Source: Liolophura sinensis (Eukaryota > Mollusca > Polyplacophora > Chitonida > Chitonidae). Taken from it: a stretch of DNA of 64,000 bases. Both the position numbers and the translations under genes were made by a program. Under the pieces are notes generated by a model. The model was not told where the DNA came from, did not search any database, and was given only the letters and a program-made list of their open reading frames with translations. Shown here piece by piece: positions 49,401-59,535 of this stretch. Each line of letters starts with the position of its first letter. Position 1 is the first letter of the stretch. The DNA is taken from NCBI RefSeq assembly GCF_032854445.1, contig NC_088296.1, positions 6,439,435 through 6,503,434 of the forward strand, given 5' to 3'.

Positions 49401-52400
49401 TTGACACAGAATAATGCCTTCAAAATATGTCTGAACAAACACCTTGTCAACATGTGAAAACGTTGTACAGTAAGCACAGAATATACTGTAAACAATGAAA
49501 TAAATATTGGTATTTTATAGTCAACACATGTGTTGTCAACAGTCAACACATGTGTTGTCAACAGTCAACACGTGTTGTTACAGTCAACACATGTGTTTGC
49601 ACATGTGGCATGTTGCTAAGCTTGTGTGTGTACTCACATTTACACACCTGGAATGTGTCTGTACTCATATTTACACACCTGGAATGAGCTCAGTGTGTGT
49701 CTGTGCTCACATTTATACACATGGACTGTGTCTGTACTCACATTTACACACCTGGAATGTGCTCAACGTGTGTCTGTGCTCACATTTACACACCTGGAAT
49801 GTGGTAGACATGTGTCCTCACATTTACATACCTGGAATGTGTCTGAACCTATATTTACACACCTGGAATGGGCACAGCATGTGTCTGTGCTCACATTTAT
49901 ACACCTGGAATGTGTCTGTATTCACATTTACCTGGAATGTATACATGTTCTTTATCTGTACATTTTAAATATTTTGCTACTTTTCCTTCAAGAAAATATC
50001 CCAACAAAATGTCAGATTAAGTTGCCTAGTGTAAATGTATATACTGGTCCAATCTCCCATGATTCTGTGTTTTTTTTTTTTATCTAGTTTTTTTATTGAT
50101 GTTTTATGCTGCACTCTAGAAAATTTCACTTATTCCCAAGCCCAAACGCAGGTTGCTGCAAGACCTTCTCCACAATTTGGCAGTTTTCGGATAATTTAAT
50201 CATGAAAGAATTCCTATAGATGTCTGCAATGTTGAAAGATTCAATGAAGGTTGATACCTCTGTCCATAAAGGTTTCGAGAAAAACAGCGGATTGTGAGAA
50301 GCATTCTGAAAAAGTCACGGCACAACAAATAATCCATGTGAATCAACGGCTCTGCATGGTTAGAGGCACACGTAGCATTTTCAATCAATTTGATTGCACA
50401 GCAGCAGGTGTTGCGACAGCAGGATACCTGACAGAGCTTAAATACCTAGCTTGATGTTCCGGCATTGAGCTCCGTGGCTTCTTGAATCATCACACTCAAG
50501 GGAGATTACTCTGTAACCGTACCGTTGCTGTAGCACCTGACCCAGATAGCCCTGTGAACAGTAATAGTAATCACCACAAACTTTACAACATTTTCTATCA
50601 TCCTGAGACCTTATCTATTTCATTATTTTACTGGTATTTCAGGTTCAACTCGAGAATTTTTCACTGATGTGACAACGGTCATATTTATGCGGCATTCCGA
50701 AGCCTTTTGTCACATGACATGACAATCTTCCTGTCTTAAAGCTGCAGCCAAACCAACAATCAGGTAAATAAGTAAATAAAAAGTATGCCTTGATTTGAGT
50801 TAAGCCAGCAATGTGTCTGTGGCCGCTGAGGGGAGCAAGGTCTATATCAGTCTGAAACGCTTACGCTAAAACTCACCAAACCCGCCCCAATATCCACAAC
50901 CACAGACACTGAGGCTTCCTCCATCAGCTGATGAAGTACGGCTGCCATTAAAGACACTTCATGCTGTTTTTTAGGGTTCATTCCTTTCTTCAGCTCACAA
51001 GGAATTTCAACCGGAGTAACAGAGTAACTCCCCCTTGGCATGGACATCTCCAATGCTGTTTGGACGAAGGTAGAAAAATTGTCTGGCCATTCATCCTAAA
51101 AAATGAACACTACAAAATCTTAAAAAAAAACAACAAACTGTTTAAATTTCAGGCTTAGGCACATTTTACATGTATTTTAAATTCACAATTTACAAACATA
51201 TTTCACTTGCTTCCAGACTGTTACACTTTTAATGCTATTCCATGCATGAAGCTGAAATTTTCATGAAAGGCTAATATGAGTTTAAAAATATGTACAAAAT
51301 ATCAGGATGTTATATTTAAAGCATTTTGAATAATTGAAAATCCTTTTTTCTAGCGCATCCAATATAAGCAAGGAATTTTTAAAAACCCAAATTGTTAATG
51401 ATTTTTAGATGTTTTGCCCATTTGAATGTGCAAAACACAGCCAAGAGGAAAGGCCTTTAAGTCAAGAGGTTTGGATTGTTGAGTAAACAATTAAAACTGG
51501 CTTGCCAATTCTGTACATGGACCTTATCTCCTCAGACAGCCATGGCTCTGTACACTTGGAGATGTACAATGCAGCAGGGCAGCTTTTCAATACTCATACA
51601 GAAAACATGAATTATCTACCTTAATATTTCCAAGTGGCAACACATTCAGCTCTTCTAATGACAATCCCAGTAAGAATTCTCTCCACTGAAAAGAAGATGC
51701 ACAGCTTAAGCAATGTAACATCTACGCATACATTTTTTTTTAGGAGGGGGGTGTGTTGTGTGTGTGTCTTGTCTTGTTTTTGTTTCCTTTTTTCTGTTCT
51801 TTTCGCATCAAGTACACTAAATATATTAACACAAAGCATACAATCGGTAAAACCATGAAGGACTGCCTCAATAAACCAGTTAAGGGTCAAAATGTTGGAT
51901 ATTTTGACACATTAGAGAGAAATAACAGTCATCCAATGCACCTTAAATATACCAGCCCTGATAGCACAGTTGGTAGAGCGTCAGCTTTGGGAGTGGTAGA
52001 TCCAGGCTCAATCCTAGGTCAAGTCACAGCTAACACCTTAAAAGAGGAAGTTGTAACTTCCTCGCTTGGCATTCAGCATGAAGTGGATAGTGCAACGACT
52101 GGTTGACCCGTATCAGTACATGTAATGGCTCGGGCGGGGCGGCTTACTTGCCTTCAGTAAGGCGTCTGGGTGAAGCAGGACTAGATAAAAGAGCGGTGGA
52201 AATCCGTCCTGCAACAAGGAGGCACATTACACGCACTCTAGGGATTCCTTCGTCGCCATATGACTGAAAAATTGTTACGTACGATGTTAAACCCCACTCA
52301 CTCATTGTGAAATATGGAACTGGTAATTTCTGAACATGAATATGTAAGGTCTTATTTTTGATGACCTCTTCTCAATGTGAGGTCATCAGTTTTCGTTTGA

Positions 52401-54384
52401 GCTGTGAATAAAAAAACCTTTTTGAGACCTGTAAATTGTTTACACAGTTCCACCTCTTCTCAATGTGAGGTCATCAGTTTGAGCTGTGAATAAAAAAACT
52501 TTTGAGACCTGTGAATTGTTTACACAGTTCCACCTCTTCTCAATGTGAGGTCATCAGTTTTCGTTTGAGCTGTGAATAAAAAAACCTTTTTGAGACCTGT
52601 AAATTGTTTACACAGTTCCACCTATTCTCAATGTGAGGTCATCAGTTTTTGTTTACACAGTTCCACTTCTTCTCAATGTGAGGTCATCAGTTTTTGTTTA
52701 CACAGTTCCACCTCTTCTCAATGTGAGGTCATCAGTTTTCGTTTGAGCTGTGAATAAAAAAAACCTTTTTGAGACCTGTAAATTGTTTACACAGTTCCAC
52801 CTCTTCTCAATGTGAGGTCATCAGTTTGAGCTGTGAATAAAAAAACCTTTTTGAGACCTGTAAATTGTTTACACAGTTCCACCTCTTCTCAATGTGAGGT
52901 CATCAGTTTGAGCTGTGAATAAAAAAACCTTTTTGAGACCTGTAAATTGTTTACACAGTTCCACCTCTTCTCAATGTGAGGTCATCAGTTTTCGTTTGAG
53001 CTGTGAATAAAAAAACCTTTTTGAGACCTGTAAATTGTTTACACAGTTCCACCTCTTCTCAATGTGAGGTCATCAGTTTGAGCTGTGAATAAAAAAACCT
53101 TTTTCAGACCTGTAAATTGTTTACCCAGTTTCGATTTTTCAAAATATGTATCACCTCAAATACACATCGCATAAAATAGAACTACATGTTTATTGCCAGA
53201 GATGATACTCAAAAATATTTCAGTTATACAATACTGTTTGTTTCACATAATGTGTATCTACTGTTTGTTTCACATAATGTGTATCTATTGTTTGTTTCAC
53301 ATGTGTATCTACTGTTTGTTTCACATAATGTGTATCTACTGTTTGTTTCACATAATGTGTATCTATTGTTTGCTTCACATAATGTGTATCTACTGTTTGT
53401 TTCACATAATGTGTATCTACTGTTTGTTTCACATAATGTGTATCTATTGTTTGCTTCACATAATGTGTATCTACTGTTTGTTTCACATAATGTGTATCTA
53501 CTCTTTGTTTCACATACTATGTATCTACTGTTTGTTTCACATAATGTGCAGATACACATACTCAGATGTACACATGTTCACAATTTTAAGCGCCTAAGTC
53601 ACATTCAAAGGAGCGGAAGGCGATAAACAACATGGAACTAAATGGGCAAAATGGCGATTTTGGACGAAGTTTCAAATGCTATGTACAGGACATTGAAACC
53701 ATCAAATTTGAAGGCTACACACTGTCAAGCAGTATCATTACTTATCCAGAAAACATTTTTTACCAGCAATCTATATCTTTCTCTTTCTTCTCTGCCAACC
53801 TCACCAGATTTAAATTCACTTAGTTTTTCACCTCCAGTGCTCTAGTTATGTGATCAGATAGTGTGCTGGGGGCCTCCATGGCTCAGTTGGTTAGCGCAGC
53901 GTAATGACCCAGGAGTCTCTCACCAATGCGGTCGCTGTGAGTTCAAGTCCAGCTCATGCTGGCTTCCTCTCCGGCCGTACATGGGAAGGTCTGGCAGCAA
54001 CCTGCGGATGGTAGTGGGTTTCCCCCGGGCTGTGCCCGGTTTCCACCCACCATAATGCTGCCTGCCGTCATATAAGTGAAATATTCTTGAGTACGGCGTA
54101 AAACACCAATCAAATAAATAAATAAGATAGTGTGCTGAGGATGTTGACAGGAGCAGCTATGACATCACTGGAAAACGATGAATACAAAAATGTACCTCAT
54201 CAGGAATACTCCTCCATGGCTGTTCCACAAAAAACTCGGTGACTTGATAATCATAAATCCAACTAAAATCCCTTAGGAATTCCAGGCACCTGGCAAACCA
54301 TTCAGTCCTTGGGAAGCTTTCCAGCGAACCAGTCTCTGTCATGCTTTGGGAGAGACCCTCATCTGTGCTTTTCATGATCATCAG
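40223..54384 (-). CDS. METTL25-like: METTL25-type methyltransferase-like gene, at least seven exons
   Basis: Seven minus-strand exons (54196-54384, 51620-51685, 50877-51095, 48885-49169, 48239-48374, 46951-47042, 46529-46636) plus a last exon (40223-40477) carry the hallmarks of the METTL25/RRNAD1 family in order: an N-terminal FF-E-PW-SIP helix region, WREFLLGLSLEELNVLP, MNPKKQHEV, the SAM-site strand VVVDIGAG, the GLHCCGDL motif, SCCYHRM, NFPMS, and a final HQDRQRFLQEQ...FISPRNLVL. METTL25 itself has been reported to methylate tRNA or ribosomal targets only in part, so the substrate here is left open. Two gaps remain: the segment following VVDIGAG is represented only by a doubtful exon (50319-50427), and a short exon between 46529 and 40477 was not found. 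The gene is full of repeats. It could be functional or slightly decayed. Confidence 0.82.
40733..40840 (-). mobile_element. SINE-A tail fragment, old
   Basis: Weak similarity to tail and core start (TGACTGGAGTTTTATGGTGT). Lies just upstream of the METTL25-like last exon. Confidence 0.55.
41075..41310. repeat. 29-bp minisatellite, about 8 copies
   Basis: Unit TGTGCAAACCCACAATACAC plus TGACCTCTA, in the METTL25-like intron upstream of the last exon. Confidence 0.93.
41515..41726 (+). mobile_element. SINE-A with shortened head
   Basis: A box (CCGTGGCTCAGTTAGC) present, several bases of the tRNA part deleted; the core's last 40 bp are missing, with the tail directly after TATAAGTGAAAT. Confidence 0.85.
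41773..41965 (+). mobile_element. SINE-A, old diverged copy
   Basis: Head (GGGGCCTCTGTGGATGAGCA), linker and a shortened core are recognisable; the tail is gone. Confidence 0.65.
42008..42244 (-). mobile_element. SINE-A, diverged
   Basis: Tail to tRNA head (GCCGTGGAGGCA) recognisable, with part of the core lost. A C-rich run follows at 42244-42270. Confidence 0.78.
42450..42905. repeat. Dispersed 480-bp repeat, copy 2 (METTL25-like intron)
   Basis: Second copy of the 30.97-kb repeat, in the same orientation and collinear over its length but with many substitutions and small indels. Its CRE is mutated to TGACTTCA. A SINE fragment (42990-43284) follows. Confidence 0.7.
42990..43284 (-). mobile_element. 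SINE-C, related to SINE-B
   Basis: Contains the head GGTGGCTTAATGGTTAGAGC on the minus strand, B box GGGATCAGACCCGGGTTGGA, and a body shared with 61892-62212. Its 3' end (ACGACGAGGAGTCATT-type) resembles SINE-B. Confidence 0.75.
43290..43425 (-). mobile_element. SINE-E-like fragment
   Basis: TTTATTTATTCAACTGATTG tail side, then GGAGAAAACCAGAGAGCTCA and AATAAACCACCGACCTCTGG. Confidence 0.5.
43637..43727 (-). mobile_element. SINE-A 3' fragment
   Basis: Tail and first half of the core only. Confidence 0.75.
44155..46127. repeat. 37-bp satellite, about 53 copies, in a METTL25-like intron
   Basis: Unit AACAATGGTGTAATGTGGCT followed by GGCCTATCCATGGATGC. Variants (TCGCC, GACTGG, ATGGGG, CACGGATG) recur in blocks, showing higher-order multi-unit duplication. 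It lies inside the long intron between the exon at 46529 and the last exon. Confidence 0.95.
46172..46406 (-). mobile_element. SINE-A between METTL25-like exon and 37-bp satellite
   Basis: Tail, core, linker and B box are present and the A-box end is eroded. It directly follows the last satellite unit. Confidence 0.87.
46529..46636 (-). CDS. METTL25-like: METTL25-like exon, FDDYVEAVF segment
   Basis: A 108-bp exon, phase 1 in and out, acceptor TTTCCTTCAG|AGAATC and donor ACACCAG|GTGAGT. It encodes LNKISRKLALKKNCETFDDY and VEAVFSRTNLTP, matching the K-x-F-x-x-Y region that precedes the C-terminal domain. Confidence 0.8.
46951..47042 (-). CDS. METTL25-like: METTL25-like exon, RARWLN...FRGILELF segment
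   Basis: A 92-bp exon, phase 2 in and 1 out, acceptor TTCATCAG|GGCAAG and donor CATGAAG|GTATAT. It encodes ARWLNQSKADHAYHQRNV and FRGILELFCHE, following the family pattern of a basic helix with a conserved R-x-L-E element. Confidence 0.8.
48239..48374 (-). CDS. METTL25-like: METTL25-like exon with NFPMS motif
   Basis: A 136-bp exon, phase 1 in and 2 out, acceptor GTTTTCAG|GTGAAA and donor ACCAG|GTAATG. It encodes YMKNFPMSRSCQAAMFEV and ends TPAFRLAAQET. The FPMS followed by a downstream LAAQ segment agrees with the family. Confidence 0.83.
48468..48608 (-). mobile_element. SINE-A fragment in METTL25-like intron
   Basis: Tail-side core to CTTCCCACGTATG; the poly-TTTA part is reduced to TTTGATTTGATTTGATTGG. 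Confidence 0.83.
48885..49169 (-). CDS. METTL25-like: METTL25-like exon with GLHCCGDL and CCYH motifs
   Basis: A 285-bp exon, phase 1 in and out, acceptor TCTACCAG|GTCAAG and donor GCTCAG|GTTGGT. It carries VCMTGLHCCGDLTSTMLKYF and GVSCCYHRM, the most diagnostic motifs of the METTL25/RRNAD1 family. Confidence 0.88.
49505..49945. repeat. Two adjacent minisatellites (22 bp and about 33 bp)
   Basis: At 49517-49600 the unit is AGTCAACACATGTGTTGTCA. From 49625 to 49940 units built on CTCACATTTACACACCTGGA and ATGTGTCTGTG alternate. They lie within a METTL25-like intron between 50427 and 49169. Confidence 0.9.
50080..50172 (-). mobile_element. SINE-A fragment, strongly diverged
   Basis: TTATTGATGTTTTATGCTGC and GCAGGTTGCTGCAAGACCTT remain with an internal deletion. 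Confidence 0.65.
50319..50427 (-). CDS. METTL25-like: Doubtful METTL25-like exon, possibly frameshifted
   Basis: An open 109-bp segment with acceptor CTGTCAG|GTATCC and donor GTGCC|GTGACT would bridge its neighbours in phase (0 in, 1 out). In that frame it gives Cys-rich sequence then IKLIENATCASNHAE. In the next frame the first half reads ILLSQHLLL, much closer to the LS-x-x-L expected after the DIGAG motif. The two frames together resemble the family, which suggests a one-base shift or an incorrect splice choice. Confidence 0.35.
50877..51095 (-). CDS. METTL25-like: METTL25-like exon with KKQHEV motif and SAM-binding strand
   Basis: A 219-bp phase 0/0 exon, acceptor TTTTTAG|GATGAA and donor GGTTTG|GTGAGT. 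It encodes DEWPDNFSTFVQTALEMSMP, GMNPKKQHEVSLMA and the Rossmann strand VVVDIGAG, the expected start of the S-adenosylmethionine-binding site. Confidence 0.85.
51620..51685 (-). CDS. METTL25-like: METTL25-like exon, WREFLLGLSLEELN segment
   Basis: A 66-bp phase 0/0 exon with acceptor TTTTCAG|TGGAGA and donor ATTAAG|GTAGAT. It encodes WREFLLGLSLEELNVLPLGN and two more residues, a stretch strongly conserved in this family. Confidence 0.83.
51956..52306 (+). mobile_element. SINE-B, full length, METTL25-like intron
   Basis: Head CCCTGATAGCACAGTTGGTA, B box region GTAGATCCAGGCTCAATCCT, and the end TTAAACCCCACTCACTCATT. Antisense to the host gene. Confidence 0.85.
52340..53125. repeat. Complex tandem array, about 88-bp and shorter units
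   Basis: Units contain CTTCTCAATGTGAGGTCATC, then a GAGCTGTGAATAAAAAAACC block and TGTAAATTGTTTACACAGTT. Some units lack the TTTCGTT or the middle block, producing three unit lengths. About ten copies lie within a METTL25-like intron. Confidence 0.92.
53226..53550. repeat. 27-bp minisatellite, about 12 copies
   Basis: Unit TGTTTGTTTCACATAATGTG plus TATCTAC, with one 24-bp deleted unit. It lies within an intron of the METTL25-like gene. Open frames of up to 146 codons across it are repeat artefacts. Confidence 0.95.
53869..54124 (+). mobile_element. SINE-A, full length
   Basis: Begins GGGGGCCTCCATGGCTCAGT (A box), has the B box at about 53938 and the (AAATA)n tail to 54124. It differs little from the 14.5-kb copy, so it is one of the youngest. 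It lies in the METTL25-like gene, antisense, between the exons at 54196 and 51685. Confidence 0.9.
54196..54384 (-). CDS. METTL25-like: METTL25-like N-terminal exon
   Basis: Encodes about 63 residues ending WIYDYQVTEFFVEQPWRSI and PDE, matching the family's N-terminal helical segment. The acceptor is GATTCTCAG|CTGATG and the donor GATGAG|GTACAT, phase 0. If no upstream coding exon exists, the start is one of two in-frame ATGs at 54379-54381 and 54373-54375. Confidence 0.75.
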
Positions 54385-54485
54385 CTGAGAATCAAAATTC
54401 ATGCATTTATACACCAACAAAAGTTACCAGGAAAGAGGTAAAACCCCTAGTTATTGAACAATATCTGAACAGCACTCCAGTAGAC

Positions 54486-54574
54486 CTATTTATTTATTCG
54501 ACTGGTGTTTTACGCCATACTCTAGAATATTTCACTTATTCGACAGTGGCCAGCATTATTGTGGGAGGAAACTT
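54486..54574 (-). mobile_element. SINE-A 3' fragment
   Basis: Tail and first half of the core, followed by a (GT)n/G-rich run. Confidence 0.78.
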
Positions 54575-55064
54575 GTGTGTGTGTGTGTGGGAGGGGGGGT
54601 CTTCGGTCAGAGCATAACTTTACTGGAGTGCTGCGATTCATAGCCAAGGAATATGGGGGTTAGGCGTACCAGTTGTAAAGACAGGGTTGATCCTTTCGTT
54701 TCTCAACGGGACGCTTCTCAGATGTTCATGGTGAATTGACGCCACTCTACCACGTGACAGGAATCTGGACTTTGAAATTCCTCTTATCTGTTTCAACTTC
54801 ACCCTCAGAAAAATTTATGAAACAGATATTTACACTAGTAAAATCTCATGACGAAAACTGAACATCTCATGGCCTCTGAACCCATTTATGATCTAGCCCA
54901 TCAACTTCATCGAGTTTTGTGTATAACCAGCTCCCCCAAAACAATGACAATAATATGAAGGACGAGAGTCATACCAATATAACCGCCTGTTAAATAAATT
55001 AAGACACAATTCACAGAAATCTCTCATTCTTAAGTAAAAACAACACGCAGGAAACAGCCGTCAC

Positions 55065-55085
55065 CAATTTCATGGAGGCTGCCAT
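55065..55085 (-). CDS. METTL25-like: Possible first coding exon of the METTL25-like gene
   Basis: TCAAGATGGCAGCC contains an ATG in a YY1-like context (GCCATCTT on the plus strand, 55081-55088), typical of housekeeping-gene starts. Seven codons (MAASMKL) end at TTG|GTGACG in phase 0, which would join the exon at 54384 in frame. The donor is weak, so this is a suggestion only. Confidence 0.3.
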
Positions 55086-56103
55086 CTTGAAAGTGCCCGG
55101 ATAGAACCAGACGGTTGAGCGAGGATCGCAGTTATGGTATAATCATAGCAATGTTTTATTTGCCCATTAAAACAGTAAAACCCTCGATCTGTACCACAAA
55201 GTGAAAACTGCGAAGAATTCCTGTTTTAGGTGTTATTCAGATACTTGCATGGAAACAACAGATTCAAGGGAGGCGACTGCCCAAAATTTATTCCTTTGTC
55301 TTTCACGAGAATTATCTCCCCTACCACTCTGTTAAAAATTGAACACTTCACAAATAAAATTTATTGGCAAGTTCTTTATTGTTGATTTGAACATTTGCAT
55401 GTTTATATACCATGTGCTGTATATTTAAAGACCTTGACTGGGAAATTAAATAGATCATACTTTGTGTGAGACAGAGAAACTGTTAAAGGTGAATGATCTG
55501 AGAAGACTTTTTTTTGTTGAAACATCATAATCAATGCGATGAAAACATTTTGCAGGTAACGAACTGCTTCAACAAAGTGGTTCACATATGGAGTAAGACA
55601 TAGGCCTACATTATTATGCATATAGAACAAAAACGATATACTGGCAGCTATAAAGTTATCTGTCGAGTACAGGCAACATCACGTTGATTGAACGGCTGGT
55701 AAACAAAAAAGATTTTGCTTTGAATTCGAAAAAGTCCATTCTTTGAATGAGTGAATGACTTACAATCGATTGATTGGTTGACAGAGAGACTGACTGGTTG
55801 ACTGATTGATTGACTGGTTGACTGGTTGACTAACCGATGGCTCACCTTCTAGATGGCTAAACTGACTCACTATCTAAAAGGCTGGCTGACTGACCGATTG
55901 AATGGATGTATCAATGAATGAAAGGGTGAATTGATGAATGAATGAGCTCCTGACTGACAGATTGACAGACTGACATGCCTATGATTACTTGAAAAAAATT
56001 TTCTTTTTCGGAAACTCTTACACCATTATACAGCCCATCAGACAGTGAATTAAGTCTACGTTTTAACACATGATTTTCTGTCTTAATTTTGACTACAATG
56101 GTT

Positions 56104-56365
56104 CTAGTTTATTGAATGAATGAATGAATGAATGAATGAATGAGTGATTAACTGAATGAATGAATGATAAGAATTGACTGGATGACTGGAAATCATGTCT
56201 GAATGAATGAATGAATGAATGAATGAATGATCAGAATTCATAAACGGATGAGTTCGTGAATAAATGAATGAATGAATGAGTAAATGATCAGAAATTGTGA
56301 ATGAATGAATTAATGAATGAATGAATGGATGAATGAATGAATGAATGAATGAATGAATACTCAAC
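56104..56365. repeat. (TGAA)n microsatellite with preceding GACTGATT-type repeats
   Basis: Blocks of ATGAATGA repeats are separated by TCAGAATT or TCAGAAATT spacers, which suggests a higher-order unit of about 60 bp. Related TTGACTGATTGACTGG repeats stand at 55770-55840. Confidence 0.93.
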
Positions 56366-57340
56366 ATTAGATGGAAATTGATTCAATCTGGTTAATAGTT
56401 TGTAACCCAGTCGTACCCATTACATTGTTAATACTGTGAATAATGGTTCGTGGAAATGGTCAGTTTTGTAGGTTACCAGTAAATAAAAACGTGGATCCAC
56501 TGGGCCGACAATAATTGGTTGCTTTTAGCACTAAACCGATACATTATTTTGTTAAGTTGCCCTGCTCTCCCCGCGGGCCCCTACCCTACAATACCATTCC
56601 AATGGAACCTCAAGAAAATGACCACCATCCCCTAGAGCCTCGTGAAACAGCAGCCTATCAGAGCCATCATCTCCATGCAATTACAGTAACGCGATGTCTC
56701 GTCGACATGTGGGCACTGGCGAGATTTGGCGATAAATCAGTCGCCGTGTTCAGAATTCATATGTAGCCTTTTGATGTTCGTAGGCAGAGGTGTTGGAGGT
56801 ATATAGGCCTTAACTAGTTAGAGGCCAGTACTATACCAGCAAACGAATAGATTAGCGCTCACAAGGGGAATTTCTCAACACAATAAGACGTAAAAACCTA
56901 AAAACAGTCATTGCCCACTTTGTACTTCAAATTTGATTTAAAAAAAGTTATTGAACACATAGCATGTGTATTTCATCCACATTAGACTGTGTCATACTGA
57001 TTGAAGGACTGACTGATTGACGTTTAACTCAAGATTTTTTTCAGTTATATGATTATATTCAAAAAGCGTGCCTACACTTTACATTCCGAATTTCTCCAAA
57101 GGTATGCCAAGACATTTGCTTTATAACACGATTTTAATTTTGACCAGTCAGAAATGACTTTGTGGACTCGGCCCCACATACATGCTCTCACGCATAACAC
57201 GAATCTCATGACGCGTGACAAATCTTACAAAGATGGGTTCGAACAAAGGTAGTGCACAGTCCTCGGTAATAACTGGTACATAGACCGTTTCTTAACAAAA
57301 GATAGGAAGCACTAACTTTTGTTGTCTCTAGTTTTGAATA

Positions 57341-57640
57341 AAGCCGTGTCTGAAGTTCATGCCAATTTCTTACATTCTTTGCGTGACTGAGTATTCATTT
57401 AGAGTGACATGTGTTTCGATGAAGCTGTTGTCTGAAGCTCATGTCAGTGTCTCTGTCCACGTAAGAAAAGGAGTGCGGGTGTCATGTCCGGTGTCTTTCG
57501 AATGAGGCCGCGTTACGGAAGGTCATGTCAATGCCTCAAACTTCGAAAACAACGGAGCAGGGGTGACATATCTGGTGTCTTCCGAATGGAGCCGCGTGTC
57601 TGAAGCCCGTGTCAGTATCTTAAACATCGTGAGAAGCTGC
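57341..57640. repeat. About 84-bp diverged tandem array, four copies
   Basis: Units start with AGCCGTGTCTGAAG-type sequence at about 57341, 57424, 57506 and 57591 and share CATGTCAGT and GTGTCTTNCGAATG. They may be remnants of an old satellite. Confidence 0.7.
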
Positions 57641-57929
57641 ATTGTGGTGTCATTAGTAGTGTGTTCTTAACAGCGGTTATGAGCAGAAATATTAAACCAA
57701 AAGAATTCGCTTTGTTTTCTTTGGACCAACTATTGTTTGAGGATGAATAAATTTCCCTCAGAGCTTGCGTTCTATAACTTTTACTTACTCTCGCTTACTC
57801 ACAGCTGTTTATACAGTCTAGATAATCGATGTTTTCAGTCGTCCTGTACATTCCCTAGCTTTCCCCTCAACCAACGCAATACTTTCTAATCTAAGCGTCA
57901 AGTCTGACACTCATATACCTCTTGTAAAC

Positions 57930-58085
57930 CACTGAAATGCGTGTCAGGTCGATGATCGCAAGACCTATTTTTCAAACCGGCATAAAACACCAGATTCCAA
58001 AGGAATTTGTAAAACAAAATGTACAAATATATAATATAAACCTGGTAACATATAAGCAGTTATCAGTTTCCGATGATGCAAATTG
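57930..58085 (-). pseudogene. Copy of the 28-kb secreted-peptide-like family, frameshifted
   Basis: The minus strand keeps an ATG (MLPGLYYIFVHFVLQIPLE), then stops; one frame over it continues as NRSCDHRPDTHFSGL, matching the 28-kb copy's GSCDYRLGTPF. This frame break indicates a decayed copy. Its upstream flank (58610-58690) also matches the 28-kb copy but is separated by a minisatellite. Confidence 0.5.
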
Positions 58086-58146
58086 AGAGCCGATTTTGTA
58101 AGCATGACTTCAACACACAAAAACAGTTGCGCTGTATGAACAAAAA

Positions 58147-58398
58147 CTTGTGTTCTTTTCAACAAAATTCTTGGGTTCTTTTCAACAAAACTCTTGTGTT
58201 CTTTTCTACAAAACTCTTGTGTTCTTTTCAACAAAACTCTTGTGTTCTTTTTAACAAAACTCTTGTGTTCTTTTCAACAAAACTCTTGTGTTCTTTTTAA
58301 CAAAACTCTTGTGTTCTTTCCAACAAAACGCTTGTGTTCATTTCAACAAAACGCTTGTGTTCTTTTCAACAAAACTCTTGTGTTCTTTCCAACAAAAG
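58147..58398. repeat. 23-bp minisatellite, about 11 copies
   Basis: Unit CTTGTGTTCTTTTCAACAAA plus ACT. It sits inside a copy of the 28-kb family. The adjacent 58430-58585 contains complementary TGTGTT/AACACA motifs, including two TGTGTTGGGGTAACACA-type units. Confidence 0.93.
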
Positions 58399-59021
58399 GC
58401 GTGTGCCATAGTTGAACACCTCCATATTGTGTTGAATTAACACAAGTTCTTGTTTGAGTTTTATTATTTTATAACACAAACGTGTGTACTTCACATTTGT
58501 GTAACACATGTTTGTGTTGGGGTAACACATTTCTGTGTTGGGGTAACGCAATTCTGTGTTGAATGAAACAACACAAGTCGTTGTGTTAGATTTCAAATTT
58601 CATACCCCAAGCCAAATACAAATATAGGTATCTTAGTCCTTCTTTTCGTTGCAACCGTTCATAAAAAGCATCATGTTGATGTAAAAACACGGATGCCTAT
58701 ACACCCTCTTGTCCAGACTTAGGCGGAATTACATATAGCTATTACACAGTTCGTCAGAGATCCTAAATGTTGCGTCCAGGCAGATTTACATGAAGGATTA
58801 CGTTGAGCTGTAACTAAATGTCTGCTTAAATGTAGTTTGCCTATTAATCAGAAGATGTAGCAACAACAATGAATTTAAAACCGTCTGTTTAAATATTCTA
58901 TTAAAACAAATTGGTGGTATTCCAAATCATTTGCAGATTTCCCGAAAATTCGATTTTATAAATGTGAATGAATGCTGCATAGGCCTACAGTAAGGCATGG
59001 TAATCGTCATAACGTACCCCG

Positions 59022-59218
59022 TCGCTGTGAGTTCAAGTCCAGCTCATGCTGGCTTCCTCTCCGGCCGTACGTGTGGAGGTCTGCCAGCAACCTGCGGATG
59101 GTCGTGGGTTTCCCCCGGGTTCTGCCCGGTTTCCTCCCACCGTAATGCTGGCCGCCGTCGCATAAGTGAAATATTCTTGAGTACGGCGTAAAACACCAAT
59201 CAAATAAATAAATAAATC
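59022..59218 (+). mobile_element. SINE-A, missing only the A-box end
   Basis: Starts at the B box (GTCGCTGTGAGTTCAAGTCC) and runs through a well-preserved core and tail. A young copy. Confidence 0.88.
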
Positions 59219-59535
59219 ATAACGCACCATACTGTGTAATTGTTTTAAATTGCATGCATAGTTAGGGTCCATTACAAAATTTTCATTCAAACTTGTCAGT
59301 TTGTTATACCGTGTACGTCGTCTTTGGGATTTGATGTCTACATTATTAACCTGGAACGTCCTTATTGATTGACGTCTGGTATACGAATGTCTGTTTCGAT
59401 GCATAGATCCATATACTTGACTGACAGTAACTTGTACACATTCCATTTCCCTCATCACATGTTTTACTGTCACTGTCAAAATGTTTGTCTAATAAAACAT
59501 TTTGAATATTGACATTGTTGTAGTTTTTTTTAGGA

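Noticed and set aside
53186-53626. Open frames of 134-146 codons on both strands
   Set aside because: A 27-bp repeat gives open frames in many phases. There is no splice or family signal, and the region is intronic.
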